NCBI RefSeq assembly: GCF_003367505.1
Contig: NZ_PXXX01000009.1
Span: forward strand, 285,691 to 349,690
Length of the DNA: 64,000 bases
Direction of reading: 5' to 3'
DNA from: Lysinibacillus capsici
GTDB lineage: Bacteria > Bacillota > Bacilli > Bacillales_A > Planococcaceae
The notes under the pieces are model-generated. The model did not search any database. It saw nothing but the letters and a program-made list of their open reading frames with translations, and was not told the origin of the DNA. Below are positions 17,045 through 27,321 of the stretch, piece by piece (the stretch's first letter is position 1; each line of letters opens with the position of its first letter). Made by a program: the position numbers and the translations under genes.

Positions 17045-18142
17045 TTACTTGTCTTCCTGCTCCTCGCTAAATAAACGATCCACACCTTGTGTAACTGTCA
17101 ACTGTCCACTTAAAATTTGACGTTCAAGCTGTTGTACTTGTGCTTTACGTTGCGGGTTTCCATAAAAGAGATCTATTAAATGATCGGTAATCATCGATTG
17201 GAACCACTCTTTTGTTTGTTGCTGGCGTCGGGTAGCCCAATAGTGATTTGCTTCTACTATTTGCTTGAATTCCCCAATTGTTTCCCAAACCTTATCAAGT
17301 CCTCGATTTTCTAGTGAACTAACAGGCATGGCAGTTGACATCCAACCAGGTGTAGCAGGCTGTAAAAAGTGCAAAATTTGTTTGTACTCTGCAACCGTTT
17401 TTTTAGCTAGACGTACATTATCACCATCCGCCTTATGCACGACAATTGCATCTGCTAATTCCATAATGCCTTTTTTCATGCCCTGCAATTCATCCCCCGC
17501 TCCTGTTAAAACTAGAAGCAGGAAGAAGTCAACCATGCCACGGACATAGGTTTCACTTTGTCCAACACCAACTGTTTCAATTAAAATCACATCATAGCCT
17601 GCTGCCTCACAAACTAACATGGTTTCTCGTGTCTTTTTGTGAACACCCCCTAGGGTACCTGCCGATGGCGATGGACGCACAAATGCACTAGGCTTCTTAA
17701 CGAGCTCTTCCATACGCGTTTTATCGCCAAGTATACTTCCTCCCGATAGAGAAGAACTTGGATCAATGGCAAGAACAGCAACTCGTTTCCCCATATCACA
17801 AAGCATAGTACCGAAAGCCTCTATGAATGAGCTTTTTCCTGCCCCAGGCACACCTGTTATGCCAATTCGGATACTATTGCCTGTATGTGGAAGAAGCTCC
17901 TGCAATAGTTCTTGTGCCTGTACTTTATGGGTAGCGTTTGAACTTTCAATGAGGGTAATGGCTTTTGATAAATGTGTGCGAGAGCCCGCACGTACTTGTT
18001 GTGCAAGCTCTCCTACATTTAGAGTGTCTGCCTTTTTCTTTCGGAACTTTTTGGGTGTACCATATTGCATCCCGTCGTGAGTCGCCTCTACTCCGTCCAT
18101 GACAAATAGCGCACTTTCTTCCATTCCTTTATTTTTGTCCAT
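17045..18142 (-). CDS. meaB: Methylmalonyl-CoA mutase-associated GTPase
   Basis: 365 residues of the MeaB/ArgK G3E GTPase family. The P-loop GVPGAGKSSF is near residue 99, AIDPSSSLSGGSILGDKTRM is the switch and metal region, ETVGVGQSE is the Walker B-like stretch, and VHKADGDN replaces the NKxD base-recognition motif. MeaB loads intact cobalamin into methylmalonyl-CoA mutase and protects it from inactivation. The stop of the large mutase subunit gene overlaps its start by one base, so the three genes form one operon, mutA-mutB-meaB. Confidence 0.95.
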   Translation of the reverse strand: MDKNKGMEESALFVMDGVEATHDGMQYGTPKKFRKKKADTLNVGELAQQVRAGSRTHLSKAITLIESSNATHKVQAQELLQELLPHTGNSIRIGITGVPGAGKSSFIEAFGTMLCDMGKRVAVLAIDPSSSLSGGSILGDKTRMEELVKKPSAFVRPSPSAGTLGGVHKKTRETMLVCEAAGYDVILIETVGVGQSETYVRGMVDFFLLLVLTGAGDELQGMKKGIMELADAIVVHKADGDNVRLAKKTVAEYKQILHFLQPATPGWMSTAMPVSSLENRGLDKVWETIGEFKQIVEANHYWATRRQQQTKEWFQSMITDHLIDLFYGNPQRKAQVQQLERQILSGQLTVTQGVDRLFSEEQEDK

Positions 18143-20295
18143 TATTCAGACACTTCCTCATAGCCTAAACGTTTGTAGATTTCTTCAATAATTTTTTGTG
18201 CGGATACAGGAATCACTGTACCTGGTCCGAAAATGGCTACTGCACCGGCATTATAAAGGAAATCATAATCTTGTGCTGGTATAACACCACCCACAATAAT
18301 GATAATATCTTCACGACCTAGTTTTTCAAGCTCAGCTATCAATTCAGGCACTAATGTTTTATGTCCTGCTGCTAGTGAAGACACACCAATAACATGAACA
18401 TCATTTTCAACAGCCATTTGAGCAGCCTCAGCAGGCGTCATAAATAATGGAGAAATATCTACGTCAAAGCCTAAATCTGCATAACCAGTTGCGACAACCT
18501 TTGCACCACGGTCATGTCCATCTTGTCCCATTTTAGCAACTAAAATACGCGGACGACGACCTTCATTTTCAAGGAATTCTTCTGTCATTTGTTTCACTTC
18601 CGCAATTTGCTCCTCATCAGAGAAGTTTGCAGAGTAAACACCAGAGATCGAACGAATGACCGCTTTATGACGACCAGAAACTGCTTCAATTGCATCAGAT
18701 ATTTCACCTAAAGAAGCACGAGCGCGCGCTGCATCCACTGCTACCGCTAGCAGGTTTTCTTCTCCATCTTGAGCCGCCTTCGTTAAGCGAGCTAAATGTT
18801 TTTGAACTTCCGCTTCATCACGAGCTGCCTTCATCGCTTCTAAACGTTCAATTTGTTTTTGACGAACAATGGTATTATCGATATCTAAAATATCAATTGG
18901 CTCTTCTTTTGCTAAGCGATACTTATTCACGCCAACAATCGTTTCTGTTTTAGAATCAATTTTAGCTTGACGTTTTGCTGCTGCTTCCTCAACCTTCATT
19001 TTTGGAAGTCCCGTTTCAATCGCTTTAGCCATACCACCAAGCGCTTCTATCTCTTCGATTAACACCCAAGCAGATTTTGTAATTTCTTCTGTTAATTTCT
19101 CTACGTAGTACGAACCACCCCAAGGATCAATGACTTTTGTCATCGCTGTTTCCTCTTGTAAAAATAACTGTGTATTACGCGCGATACGTGCTGAGAAATC
19201 TGTTGGAAGTGCAATCGCTTCATCTAATGCATTTGTATGAAGGGATTGCGTATGTCCCATCGAAGAGGCATTTGCTTCGATTAAAGTACGTGCAACATTG
19301 TTAAATGGATCTTGCTCAGTTAATGACCAGCCAGATGTTTGGGAGTGCGTACGTAATGCTAATGTCTTTGGATTTTTCGGGTTAAACGTAGACATCATTT
19401 GTGCCCAAATACGACGTGCTGCACGCATTTTAGCAACTTCCATGTAATAGTTCATACCAATTGCCCAGAAGAACGATAAGCGAGGTGCAAATGCATCAAT
19501 ATCAATACCTGCTTTTAATCCTGTTCGAACATACTCCAAGCCATCTGCTAATGTATAGGCAAGCTCAATGTCATTTGTTGCGCCTGCTTCTTGAATATGG
19601 TAACCAGAAATTGAAATAGAGTTAAATTTTGGCATATACTTCGCTGTATATTCAAAAATATCTGCAATGATTTTCATTGACATAGCTGGTGGGTAAATAT
19701 ATGTATTACGCACCATGTATTCTTTTAAAATATCATTTTGAATAGTACCTGCTAATTGATCTGGCGTTACCCCTTGTTCTTCTGCTGCTACAATATAGAA
19801 TGCAAGGACGGGTAATACGGCACCATTCATTGTCATTGAAACTGACATTTGGTCTAACGGGATTTGATCGAAAAGGATTTTCATATCCTCAACTGAGTCA
19901 ATCGCAACCCCAGCTTTTCCTACGTCCCCTGTTACACGTGGATGATCAGAGTCATAGCCTCGGTGTGTTGCTAAATCAAACGCGACAGAAAGACCTTTTT
20001 GTCCCATGGCCAAATTTCGTTTGTAAAAGGCATTGGATTCTTCAGCAGTTGAGAAACCAGCGTATTGCCGAACCGTCCATGGACGTGCTACATACATAGT
20101 AGGGTATGGTCCACGTGTGTTGGGTGCAATCCCTGCCACATCATTTAGATGTTTAGCCTCTTTAATATCTTCTTTTGTGTAAATATCTTTAATTTCAATC
20201 CCCTCATTTGTCATGAACTTATCTTCAGACGCTTGAGGTGCTTCAGCTGTTAAAACCTTTTCTATTTCTATTGCATTAAAATTTGGCTTGCTCAT
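18142..20295 (-). CDS. mutB: Methylmalonyl-CoA mutase, large (B12-binding) subunit
   Basis: 717 residues, the normal large-subunit size. The N-terminal TIM barrel starts near [20 protein letters not shown] (substrate-contact region). The C-terminal cobalamin domain has [11 protein letters not shown], the DxHxxG motif whose His binds cobalt, with the later SSLAAGHK and GG blocks. It rearranges methylmalonyl-CoA to succinyl-CoA. It overlaps mutA by four bases and meaB by one. Propionyl-CoA from valine and isoleucine breakdown is the likely source of substrate, given the nearby bkd genes. Confidence 0.96.
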   Translation of the reverse strand: MSKPNFNAIEIEKVLTAEAPQASEDKFMTNEGIEIKDIYTKEDIKEAKHLNDVAGIAPNTRGPYPTMYVARPWTVRQYAGFSTAEESNAFYKRNLAMGQKGLSVAFDLATHRGYDSDHPRVTGDVGKAGVAIDSVEDMKILFDQIPLDQMSVSMTMNGAVLPVLAFYIVAAEEQGVTPDQLAGTIQNDILKEYMVRNTYIYPPAMSMKIIADIFEYTAKYMPKFNSISISGYHIQEAGATNDIELAYTLADGLEYVRTGLKAGIDIDAFAPRLSFFWAIGMNYYMEVAKMRAARRIWAQMMSTFNPKNPKTLALRTHSQTSGWSLTEQDPFNNVARTLIEANASSMGHTQSLHTNALDEAIALPTDFSARIARNTQLFLQEETAMTKVIDPWGGSYYVEKLTEEITKSAWVLIEEIEALGGMAKAIETGLPKMKVEEAAAKRQAKIDSKTETIVGVNKYRLAKEEPIDILDIDNTIVRQKQIERLEAMKAARDEAEVQKHLARLTKAAQDGEENLLAVAVDAARARASLGEISDAIEAVSGRHKAVIRSISGVYSANFSDEEQIAEVKQMTEEFLENEGRRPRILVAKMGQDGHDRGAKVVATGYADLGFDVDISPLFMTPAEAAQMAVENDVHVIGVSSLAAGHKTLVPELIAELEKLGREDIIIIVGGVIPAQDYDFLYNAGAVAIFGPGTVIPVSAQKIIEEIYKRLGYEEVSE

Positions 20296-21995
20296 CGTTG
20301 GACCTCCTTCATGCTCGCAAACACGGACTGTAATTTTTCAATGATGTTTTGTCCTGCGAAAATAAAGCCGTTTAAGCCATTTGCTAACCATGCTTCTTCT
20401 TCGTCTTTAAATTTGCCCGCTACATCTACAAGCACATTCGCTGGTTTTTCAGCTAAAATGGCTGATACAAATGCTTTTGTATCATCATCATTGCCTGCAA
20501 TCACTACATACTTAGCCTCTGTCGCCTTCAGCCAAGCTACTGCCTCTTCTACAGTTGTCACTGGCTCACTTTTTTCTGGTACAAGACCCACTGTGTTTAA
20601 GAAGCCCGCTACAAAATCTGCGCGTGGTTTAGAGCTTTTTAATGATCCTAATGCTAAAATACCTGTTTTTACATCTGCTGCTGTCATGTCTGCACGTAAG
20701 TCCTCAAATGGAGCAGCGATACGCTTAATATCAGCAAATAATGGATTTGTATCCTGTTCAAGAATATCAGCTGGATTAGCATAAATATTCGTTCCAATTA
20801 ATGATTGCTTACGTGTTTGGGCAGCTTTGATGCGTTTTTGATAGGATGCTTCCACTTCTTCTGCAAGCTTGCCAGAGGCTGTATATTCATCGATACCGCC
20901 AGCTGCCTGGATGTCTAAAAATAGTGCCCATGCTTCTTTCACAAAATCTGCTGTTAACGACTCGATAAAGTAAGAGCCCCCTGCTGGATCTTTTACTTTT
21001 AAGACATTTGTTTCTTCTCTTAAAATTAATGATACATTACGAGCGATACGAATGGATTGATCCGTAGGTTTTGTTAACACGTCATGTGGATGAACCGTAA
21101 AGAGATCAGCACCACCGATTAAACCAGAAAGCGCTTCATTTGAAGAGCGTAATAAATTTACATACACATCTAATTTAGAAAAGCTTCTTAATGATGTTTC
21201 AGCAACAGTAGGGATTTTGATATGATCTGTTACGCCATAAGCGGATGAGAACGCTTTCCAAAGTACTTTAAAAGCACGTAGCTTTGCAATCTCCGTAAAG
21301 AATTGTGTATCAATGGCAAATGATACAAAGAATTTCTTCGAGAACGCTTCAAAGCTTTCTTCTTGTTCTGCAAATTTGGCTGCTAATGCAAGTGCATAGG
21401 CTAATTCTTGTACAGCGTTAGCACCTTCATTATGATAAACCGTTGTGTCTGCACTGACTGAGCGCACGTTCGGAAATGCAGTCAAAGTGATAGGGTCTTT
21501 TGAAATCATGTAACCTTTAATGGCTTCTTGTTGATCTACTGGAATGTTGTCGAATACTGCTAATAATGGGTCTTTTGAATTTTCAATAGTAATTTTAAAC
21601 GAATATTCTGAGAAATATGATGCTAATTTGACCAATACTTCTTCTGTCCAAGCAAAGCTCACTCGGCTATCAATTGTAATAACTTCATTGCCTCGAGCTA
21701 GACTATCCTCAAGCTGTGCAAAAAAAGCTTCGCTTGAATCAGCGTGAATTTGTTGTGCCACCTGAAATACTTGATCATTTTGTAGGGAACGGATTGTGGC
21801 AACTTGTAAATCAAGCTCTTCTCCAAGCTTAGCTACTAAACTTTCTTGCGTGTAAAGCGGCTGTAGTGTAACACCTTCATTTGTTTTTGTGAATAGTGAC
21901 TCAAATGGTTTCCCTTTTAAAGCTTTGATTGCTGCATCTTGCCAGTCTGAATAGGCTGGTATTTCAAATTCAATATTTTTCATGTTGTTTGACAT
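20292..21995 (-). CDS. mutA: Methylmalonyl-CoA mutase, small subunit
   Basis: 567 residues, homologous in layout to the large subunit but shorter. The barrel region contains [11 protein letters not shown] and [15 protein letters not shown], similar to mutase active-site surroundings. The C-terminal cobalamin-like domain lacks the DxHxxG motif (it reads GNDDDTK at that place), as expected for the non-catalytic subunit. It pairs with MutB. It is first gene of the mutA-mutB-meaB operon, about 120 bases from the E2 gene terminator. Confidence 0.93.
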   Translation of the reverse strand: MSNNMKNIEFEIPAYSDWQDAAIKALKGKPFESLFTKTNEGVTLQPLYTQESLVAKLGEELDLQVATIRSLQNDQVFQVAQQIHADSSEAFFAQLEDSLARGNEVITIDSRVSFAWTEEVLVKLASYFSEYSFKITIENSKDPLLAVFDNIPVDQQEAIKGYMISKDPITLTAFPNVRSVSADTTVYHNEGANAVQELAYALALAAKFAEQEESFEAFSKKFFVSFAIDTQFFTEIAKLRAFKVLWKAFSSAYGVTDHIKIPTVAETSLRSFSKLDVYVNLLRSSNEALSGLIGGADLFTVHPHDVLTKPTDQSIRIARNVSLILREETNVLKVKDPAGGSYFIESLTADFVKEAWALFLDIQAAGGIDEYTASGKLAEEVEASYQKRIKAAQTRKQSLIGTNIYANPADILEQDTNPLFADIKRIAAPFEDLRADMTAADVKTGILALGSLKSSKPRADFVAGFLNTVGLVPEKSEPVTTVEEAVAWLKATEAKYVVIAGNDDDTKAFVSAILAEKPANVLVDVAGKFKDEEEAWLANGLNGFIFAGQNIIEKLQSVFASMKEVQR

Positions 21996-22071
21996 GCGGA
22001 CGCTTAATCAGCTTCCCCCCTTAGTAGTTTCTATTTGTTATTCTACATGACAAATTGCGACTCGAAAAGCA

Positions 22072-22109
22072 TAAAAAAAATCGGAAACCCTTATACAGCA
22101 GGTTTCCGA
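22072..22109 (-). terminator. Terminator of the bkd operon
   Basis: TCGGAAACC pairs with GGTTTCCGA around an 11-base loop, with eight T residues downstream on the minus strand. It follows the E2 gene closely. Confidence 0.9.
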
Positions 22110-22116
22110 CAAGTCA

Positions 22117-23460
22117 TCAGTAGACTGACGTTGAAGATTTATTTGTATTTTCGAGTATTTCTTTTACTCTATTTAGGAATTTACCACAGACAAGTCCATC
22201 AAGCACACGATGATCTAATGATAAACATAAATTCACAATATCACGTGCAGCAAACATTCCACCTGGTAAAACAACAGGTTTTTTTACAATACTTTCCACT
22301 TGTAGAATCGCTGCTTGTGGGTAATTGATGATGCCCATTGATTGAACAGAGCCAAATGCACCTGTATTATTCACTGTAAATGTACCACCAGTAATGTCAT
22401 CCATTGCTAATTTTCCTGTACGAACTTTGATAGCCAGTTCATTGATTTCTTTCGCAATTCCTTTAATGGATTTTTCATCTGCGTGTTTTATAACAGGTAC
22501 AAATAAGGCATCATCCGTTGCTACTGCAATCGAAATATTGATGTCATGTTTTTGAATGATTTTATCTTCCGCCCACATCGAATTCAGCATTGGGAATTCC
22601 TTTAAAGCTTGAGCAACCGCTTTTACAAAGAAGGCGAAATATGTAAGATTAAAGCCTTCTTTTTGCTTAAATTCATTCTTTAAGCTATCACGATAAGTCA
22701 CTAAATCTGTTACATCCACTTCCATCATCATCCAAGCATGCGGCGCTTCATGTACACTTTTCACCATATTATTCGCAATGGCACGACGGATCTTCGTCAC
22801 TGGAATTTCGATATCTCCTGGATGAATAGGTTGTACAGGTGCAGCTGCTTTTTCCACTTGTTGCTGTGGTGCAGAAGCTGCTGTAGGTGCTGATGTCGTT
22901 TGAACGGTTGGAGCTGCTTGTGCTACATCATTTGCCGTTGGGATATTACCTGTTTCAATGAGCTTTAACAGGTCTTTTCGTGTAATACGACCACCCTCGC
23001 CAGTACCTGTTACAAGGTCTAAAGCTATATCATGCTCCTGTGCAAGTCGAAGAACAGCTGGTGAATAACGTACTTTACCCGTACGTGCCTCTTTTGGTGC
23101 AGATACTGGAGCTGCTACCTGCTGTGGTGCCTCCTGTTTCTTTTGAACACCTGCATTTAAAATAGCCGTACTTACCGTTGATTTTTTTTCAGGTGGCGGT
23201 GCTGGTAATTCACCTTCTCCCGCTATTTCAATCGAGCAAACGACTGCTCCAACTGGTAATGTCTGACCTTCTTGCGCAAGTAGCTCCGTGATAACCCCTT
23301 CAAATGATGACGGGATTTCAGCATTTACTTTATCTGTAACAACCTCTGCTAATGGATCATACTTTTTAACTGTATCTCCAGGCTTTACAAGCCATTTTTC
23401 AATTGTACCTTCTGTTACACTTTCGCCGAGCTGTGGCATTGTAATATTTTGAACCGACAT
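22117..23460 (-). CDS. bkdB: Branched-chain 2-oxo acid dehydrogenase E2 (lipoyl acyltransferase)
   Basis: 447 residues with three domains. The lipoyl domain has EVVTDKVNAEIPS, with the lipoylated lysine near residue 44. A Pro/Ala/Gln-rich linker leads to the E3-binding domain (RYSPAVLRLAQEHDIAL) at about 132-168. The acyltransferase core starts near 210 and ends with LSLDHRVLDG, holding the catalytic His. It moves the acyl group from E1 to CoA. It is last in the minus-strand cluster, 170 bases after the E1beta gene, separated by a strong hairpin. Confidence 0.95.
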   Translation of the reverse strand: MSVQNITMPQLGESVTEGTIEKWLVKPGDTVKKYDPLAEVVTDKVNAEIPSSFEGVITELLAQEGQTLPVGAVVCSIEIAGEGELPAPPPEKKSTVSTAILNAGVQKKQEAPQQVAAPVSAPKEARTGKVRYSPAVLRLAQEHDIALDLVTGTGEGGRITRKDLLKLIETGNIPTANDVAQAAPTVQTTSAPTAASAPQQQVEKAAAPVQPIHPGDIEIPVTKIRRAIANNMVKSVHEAPHAWMMMEVDVTDLVTYRDSLKNEFKQKEGFNLTYFAFFVKAVAQALKEFPMLNSMWAEDKIIQKHDINISIAVATDDALFVPVIKHADEKSIKGIAKEINELAIKVRTGKLAMDDITGGTFTVNNTGAFGSVQSMGIINYPQAAILQVESIVKKPVVLPGGMFAARDIVNLCLSLDHRVLDGLVCGKFLNRVKEILENTNKSSTSVY

Positions 23461-23543
23461 CTTTTATTCCTCCCATCAATTAAGCCTAGGCGTCATTGTA
23501 CCTGATGCAGCGCTAAAAACATTAAACGTAGACAGGCATTTAG

Positions 23544-23582
23544 ACAGATTTTGACTTTCATATGTGCAAAGTCAAAATCTGT
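23544..23582 (-). repeat. 15-bp perfect hairpin between E1beta and E2 genes
   Basis: ACAGATTTTGACTTT and its exact reverse complement are separated by nine bases. No T run follows on the minus strand, so it does not look like a simple terminator. It may stabilise or process the mRNA, or lower E2 expression. Confidence 0.7.
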
Positions 23583-23630
23583 TGTTCCGTCTGAGGCTTT
23601 TATTTTTTCATTCAGCCTTGTTGTAATCTA

Positions 23631-24614
23631 TTAGAACGCAGCAAGTTCTCGCATAGCACGTTCCACTTTATCAGGATTAATCATAAAATATTTCTCCATC
23701 GTTGGTGCATATGGCATGGCTGGCACATCAGGTCCCGCTAGACGTTGAATTGGTGCATCAAGCTCAAATAAACAATGTTCTGCAATAATTGCAGCAACCT
23801 CACTCATGATACTACCCTCTTTATTATCCTCTGTGACAAGCAATACTTTACCTGTCTTACTTGCAGCCTCAATAATCGCTTCTTTATCCAGAGGGTAAAC
23901 TGTACGCAAGTCAAGGATATGAGCGGAAATACCATCCGCAGCTAGGCGTTCTGCCGCTTGTAAAGCAAAGTGGACTGCTAAACCATAGGTAATGACTGTC
24001 ACGTCATCTCCTTCACGTTTTACATCTGCTTTACCAATTGGCAATGTGTAATCATCTAGTGGTACTTCCCCTTTAATTAAACGATAGGCACGTTTATGTT
24101 CGAAAAATAATACTGGATCTTCATCACGAATAGCAGCTTTCAATAAGCCTTTTGCATCATACGGTGTTGATGGAATGACAATTTTCAAACCAGGTGTACC
24201 AGCAAAAAGTGCTTCAACGGATTGTGAATGATAAAGTGCCCCGTGAATACCTCCGCCAAAAGGTGCGCGGATGACCATTGGACAAGTCCAGTCATTATTA
24301 GAACGGTAACGAATTTTGGCTGCCTCTGAGACGATTTGATTGACAGCTGGCATAATAAAATCAGCAAATTGCATTTCAGCAATCGGACGCATACCGTACA
24401 TCGCAGCACCGATACCCACACCAGCTATTGCACTTTCTGCAAGCGGTGTATCAAGCACGCGGTATTCACCAAATTGATCGTATAGCCCAGTAGTGGCTTT
24501 GAATACACCACCTTTACGACCAACGTCCTCTCCTAAAATGAAAACTCGTTCGTCACGTTCCATCTCTTCTTTCATTGCTAATGTAATCGCATCAATATAA
24601 GACATTACTGCCAT
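23631..24614 (-). CDS. bkdAB: Branched-chain 2-oxo acid dehydrogenase E1 beta subunit
   Basis: 327 residues with the transketolase pyrimidine-binding domain. Motifs include FILGEDVGRKGGVF, TPLAESAIAGVGIGAA, QFADFIMPAVNQI and RAPFGGGIHGALYHSQS, all typical of E1beta. The C-terminal domain has VTEDNKEGSIMSEV. With the alpha subunit it decarboxylates the 2-oxo acids of valine, leucine and isoleucine using thiamine diphosphate. Its ATG overlaps the stop of the alpha gene by one base, so the two subunits are translationally coupled. Confidence 0.95.
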   Translation of the reverse strand: MAVMSYIDAITLAMKEEMERDERVFILGEDVGRKGGVFKATTGLYDQFGEYRVLDTPLAESAIAGVGIGAAMYGMRPIAEMQFADFIMPAVNQIVSEAAKIRYRSNNDWTCPMVIRAPFGGGIHGALYHSQSVEALFAGTPGLKIVIPSTPYDAKGLLKAAIRDEDPVLFFEHKRAYRLIKGEVPLDDYTLPIGKADVKREGDDVTVITYGLAVHFALQAAERLAADGISAHILDLRTVYPLDKEAIIEAASKTGKVLLVTEDNKEGSIMSEVAAIIAEHCLFELDAPIQRLAGPDVPAMPYAPTMEKYFMINPDKVERAMRELAAF

Positions 24615-25630
24615 TACATGTCACCTCCGTCCACTGGTGCATAAACATATTTAAGTGCATGCTCTGGTTGTGCATATGGAGCCGCTTCAGCATAATCAGT
24701 TGCTTCATTTACTTCTGCCATAACACGCTCTTCGATTTCAGTACGTATCGCGTCAGTCATCACGCCAGTATCCATTAAATACTTTTCAAATAATACAATT
24801 GGATCCTTCGCTTTGCCTTCTGCAATATCTTCAGCCGTACGGTATTGACGGTCATCATCATCTGAAGAATGGGCTGTTAAACGATAAGTTACTGTTTCGA
24901 TTAAGCTTGGACCTTCCCCATTACGTGCACGATCTGCAGCCTCTTTCACCACTTTATACACTTGTAACGGATTTTTCCCATCCACGGTCACTCCTGGCAT
25001 TCCATAGCCAATCCCACGATCAGATACTTTTGCACAGCCTAGTTGACGCTCTACTGGCACAGAAATCGCATATTGATTGTTTTCTACCATAATAATGACT
25101 GGTAGCTTATGCACACCTGCAAAGTTCGCTCCTTCATGGAAGTCTCCTTGGTTGGATGAACCTTCACCAAGCGTAACGAAAGAAACAAAATCTTCATTTT
25201 GTAGACGTCCTGCAAGTGCAACGCCCACTGCGTGAGGAACTTGAGTCGTAACAGGAGATGAACCTGTTAAAATACGATTTTTCTTTTGACCAAAGTGGCC
25301 TGGCATTTGACGACCCCCAGAGTTTGGATCTTCTGCTTTAGCAAACGCAGATAACATCAGTTCTCTTGGTGTCATACCAAAATGTAAAACAACACCCATA
25401 TCACGATAATAAGGTGCAATATAATCCTTACTTTTATCCAGTGCAAAGGCTGCTCCAACCTGTGCCGCCTCTTGACCTTGACAGGAAATTACAAACGGAA
25501 TTTTACCAGAACGGTTTAACAACCACATACGCTCATCTAGTCTTCTGGCCATTAACATTGTTTCGAACATAGCAAGTACATCTTCATTTGACAAACCTAA
25601 ATCTTCATGTTTGATTTGAACATCTTGCAT
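24614..25630 (-). CDS. bkdAA: Branched-chain 2-oxo acid dehydrogenase E1 alpha subunit
   Basis: 338 residues of the E1alpha fold. The thiamine diphosphate motif runs from GEGSSNQGDFHEG to VENNQYA, the GDG-N pattern with a Glu for Asp. The phosphorylation-loop region YRLTAHSSDDDDRQYR is characteristic of branched-chain E1alpha. It acts with the beta subunit as a heterotetramer. It lies 86 bases downstream of the E3 gene start region and immediately upstream of the beta gene. AAGGGGTG lies before the ATG. Confidence 0.95.
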   Translation of the reverse strand: MQDVQIKHEDLGLSNEDVLAMFETMLMARRLDERMWLLNRSGKIPFVISCQGQEAAQVGAAFALDKSKDYIAPYYRDMGVVLHFGMTPRELMLSAFAKAEDPNSGGRQMPGHFGQKKNRILTGSSPVTTQVPHAVGVALAGRLQNEDFVSFVTLGEGSSNQGDFHEGANFAGVHKLPVIIMVENNQYAISVPVERQLGCAKVSDRGIGYGMPGVTVDGKNPLQVYKVVKEAADRARNGEGPSLIETVTYRLTAHSSDDDDRQYRTAEDIAEGKAKDPIVLFEKYLMDTGVMTDAIRTEIEERVMAEVNEATDYAEAAPYAQPEHALKYVYAPVDGGDM

Positions 25631-25716
25631 ACGAACACCCCTTTCGTATTATAGAGAAATAACTATCTTATCCTATATCCCCACATTTGGATATGTTAGT
25701 TATGAAATTCAGAAAA

Positions 25717-27144
25717 TTAAAAATGGATAGCGCGATCATCCACTGCTAGAGCAGATTCCACTAACACCTCATTTAAGGATGGATGTGGATGAATTGCCTG
25801 ACTAATTTCCCATGGTGTTGCATCTAACACTTTTGCTAAGGATGCTTCACCAATTAAATCTGTTACATGAGGCCCTACCATATGAATACCCAAAATATCA
25901 TCTGTTTCTTCATCAGCGATAATTTTGACAAAGCCTTCTGTCTCTCCATTTACTAATGCTTTACCAATAGCCTTAAACGGGAATTTACCAATCTTTAATG
26001 AAAATCCTTGTTCTTTAGCAGCACTTTCTGTTAATCCAATGCTAGCAACTTCTGGATAGGAATAAACACATTTCGGTACTTTTAGTGCATCCAATGTCTC
26101 GGTTTTCCCTGTTGCTATATGCTCAATAGCTGAAAGCCCTTCATGAGAAGCAACATGCGCTAATTGTAAGCCACCAATCACATCTCCTATGGCATACATA
26201 TGAGACTCTTTCGTTTGATAGGAACCATTCACTTTAATAAAGCCATTTTCCACTTCAATCTCTGTATTTTCTAGACCAATACCTTGCGTATTCGCCTCAC
26301 GTCCTACACAAAGTAATAGTTTATCAGCCTCAAAAACTTCTTCTTTTTCATTCACTTGCGCAGAAATGAAAACGTTATCATTTTCAATTTTGAATGTATT
26401 TGTATCTAAGCGAGCATTCGTAACAATACGAACGCCTCGTTTCTCAAGTTGTTTCGTCACTTCTTTAACGATGTCCGCATCTTCAGCTGGTAAAATGGAT
26501 GGACCATATTCTACTACTGTTACATATACACCAAAATCGCATAGCATAGATGCCCACTCAATTCCAATAACACCACCACCAACGATTAGTAGTGACTTTG
26601 GTAAACTTTCTAACTGTAATGCGTGGTCTGAATTCAGCACATATTGCCCATCTATCGTTAACCCTGCCATACCACGAGGCTTTGAGCCCGTTGCAATGAC
26701 AACATTCGTAGGCACAAGCATTTCATTTTCATCGCCATTGGACATTTCTACAGATATTGTACCAGGCATAGGTGAGAAAATAGATGGACCCAAAATTCGC
26801 CCTGTACCATGATAAACATCTATTTTGCCTTTTTTCATCAGTGTATTCACACCTTGGCTTAATTGCTCAACGATTGCTTGTTTCCTAGCTTGAACTTTGT
26901 CAAATTGTAATGTTACACCTTCAATATCGACACCATATTCGCTAGCTGTTTTATTAGCCATACGATATACTTCGGCACTTCGGAGTAACGCTTTACTTGG
27001 AATACAGCCTTTATGCAAGCATGTACCTCCTAAACGCTCACGCTCTACAATGGCTGTTTTTAAGCCTAGCTGAGCAGCTCGGATGGCTGCAACATATCCA
27101 CCTGTACCTCCACCTAAAATGACAACATCATAATTTTGAGCCAT
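25717..27144 (-). CDS. lpdV: Dihydrolipoamide dehydrogenase (E3) of the bkd complex
   Basis: 475 residues. The FAD fold begins ILGGGTGGYVAAIRAAQLG. The redox disulfide is GGTCLHKGCIPSKA (Cys-x4-Cys near 41-46). The NAD domain has VGGGVIGIEWA, and the C-terminal His-Glu pair is in HPHPSLNEV. It reoxidises the lipoyl group of E2. It is first of four genes in lpdV-bkdAA-bkdAB-bkdB order, as in B. subtilis. A hairpin at about 27280 separates it from the leucine dehydrogenase gene. Confidence 0.95.
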   Translation of the reverse strand: MAQNYDVVILGGGTGGYVAAIRAAQLGLKTAIVERERLGGTCLHKGCIPSKALLRSAEVYRMANKTASEYGVDIEGVTLQFDKVQARKQAIVEQLSQGVNTLMKKGKIDVYHGTGRILGPSIFSPMPGTISVEMSNGDENEMLVPTNVVIATGSKPRGMAGLTIDGQYVLNSDHALQLESLPKSLLIVGGGVIGIEWASMLCDFGVYVTVVEYGPSILPAEDADIVKEVTKQLEKRGVRIVTNARLDTNTFKIENDNVFISAQVNEKEEVFEADKLLLCVGREANTQGIGLENTEIEVENGFIKVNGSYQTKESHMYAIGDVIGGLQLAHVASHEGLSAIEHIATGKTETLDALKVPKCVYSYPEVASIGLTESAAKEQGFSLKIGKFPFKAIGKALVNGETEGFVKIIADEETDDILGIHMVGPHVTDLIGEASLAKVLDATPWEISQAIHPHPSLNEVLVESALAVDDRAIHF

Positions 27145-27278
27145 GTTTATTCCCCCTATTGAGAAAAGTGCTAAAGGATTCTATTAAACAATAACCAAGT
27201 GATTTTTTTAACAGTCAGTGCTTTAGAAAAACTTTAGCTTTACTTCATTAAAGCCCTAATTTCTTGTTGAAAATAGAA

Positions 27279-27298
27279 GAAGTCGACAATGCGACTTC
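27279..27298 (-). terminator. Possible terminator after leucine dehydrogenase gene
   Basis: GAAGTCG pairs with CGACTTC around a six-base loop. The downstream sequence on the minus strand is only moderately T-rich, so read-through into lpdV is plausible. Confidence 0.5.
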
Positions 27299-27321
27299 TC
27301 TACATGTATCAACTGTCTAAA

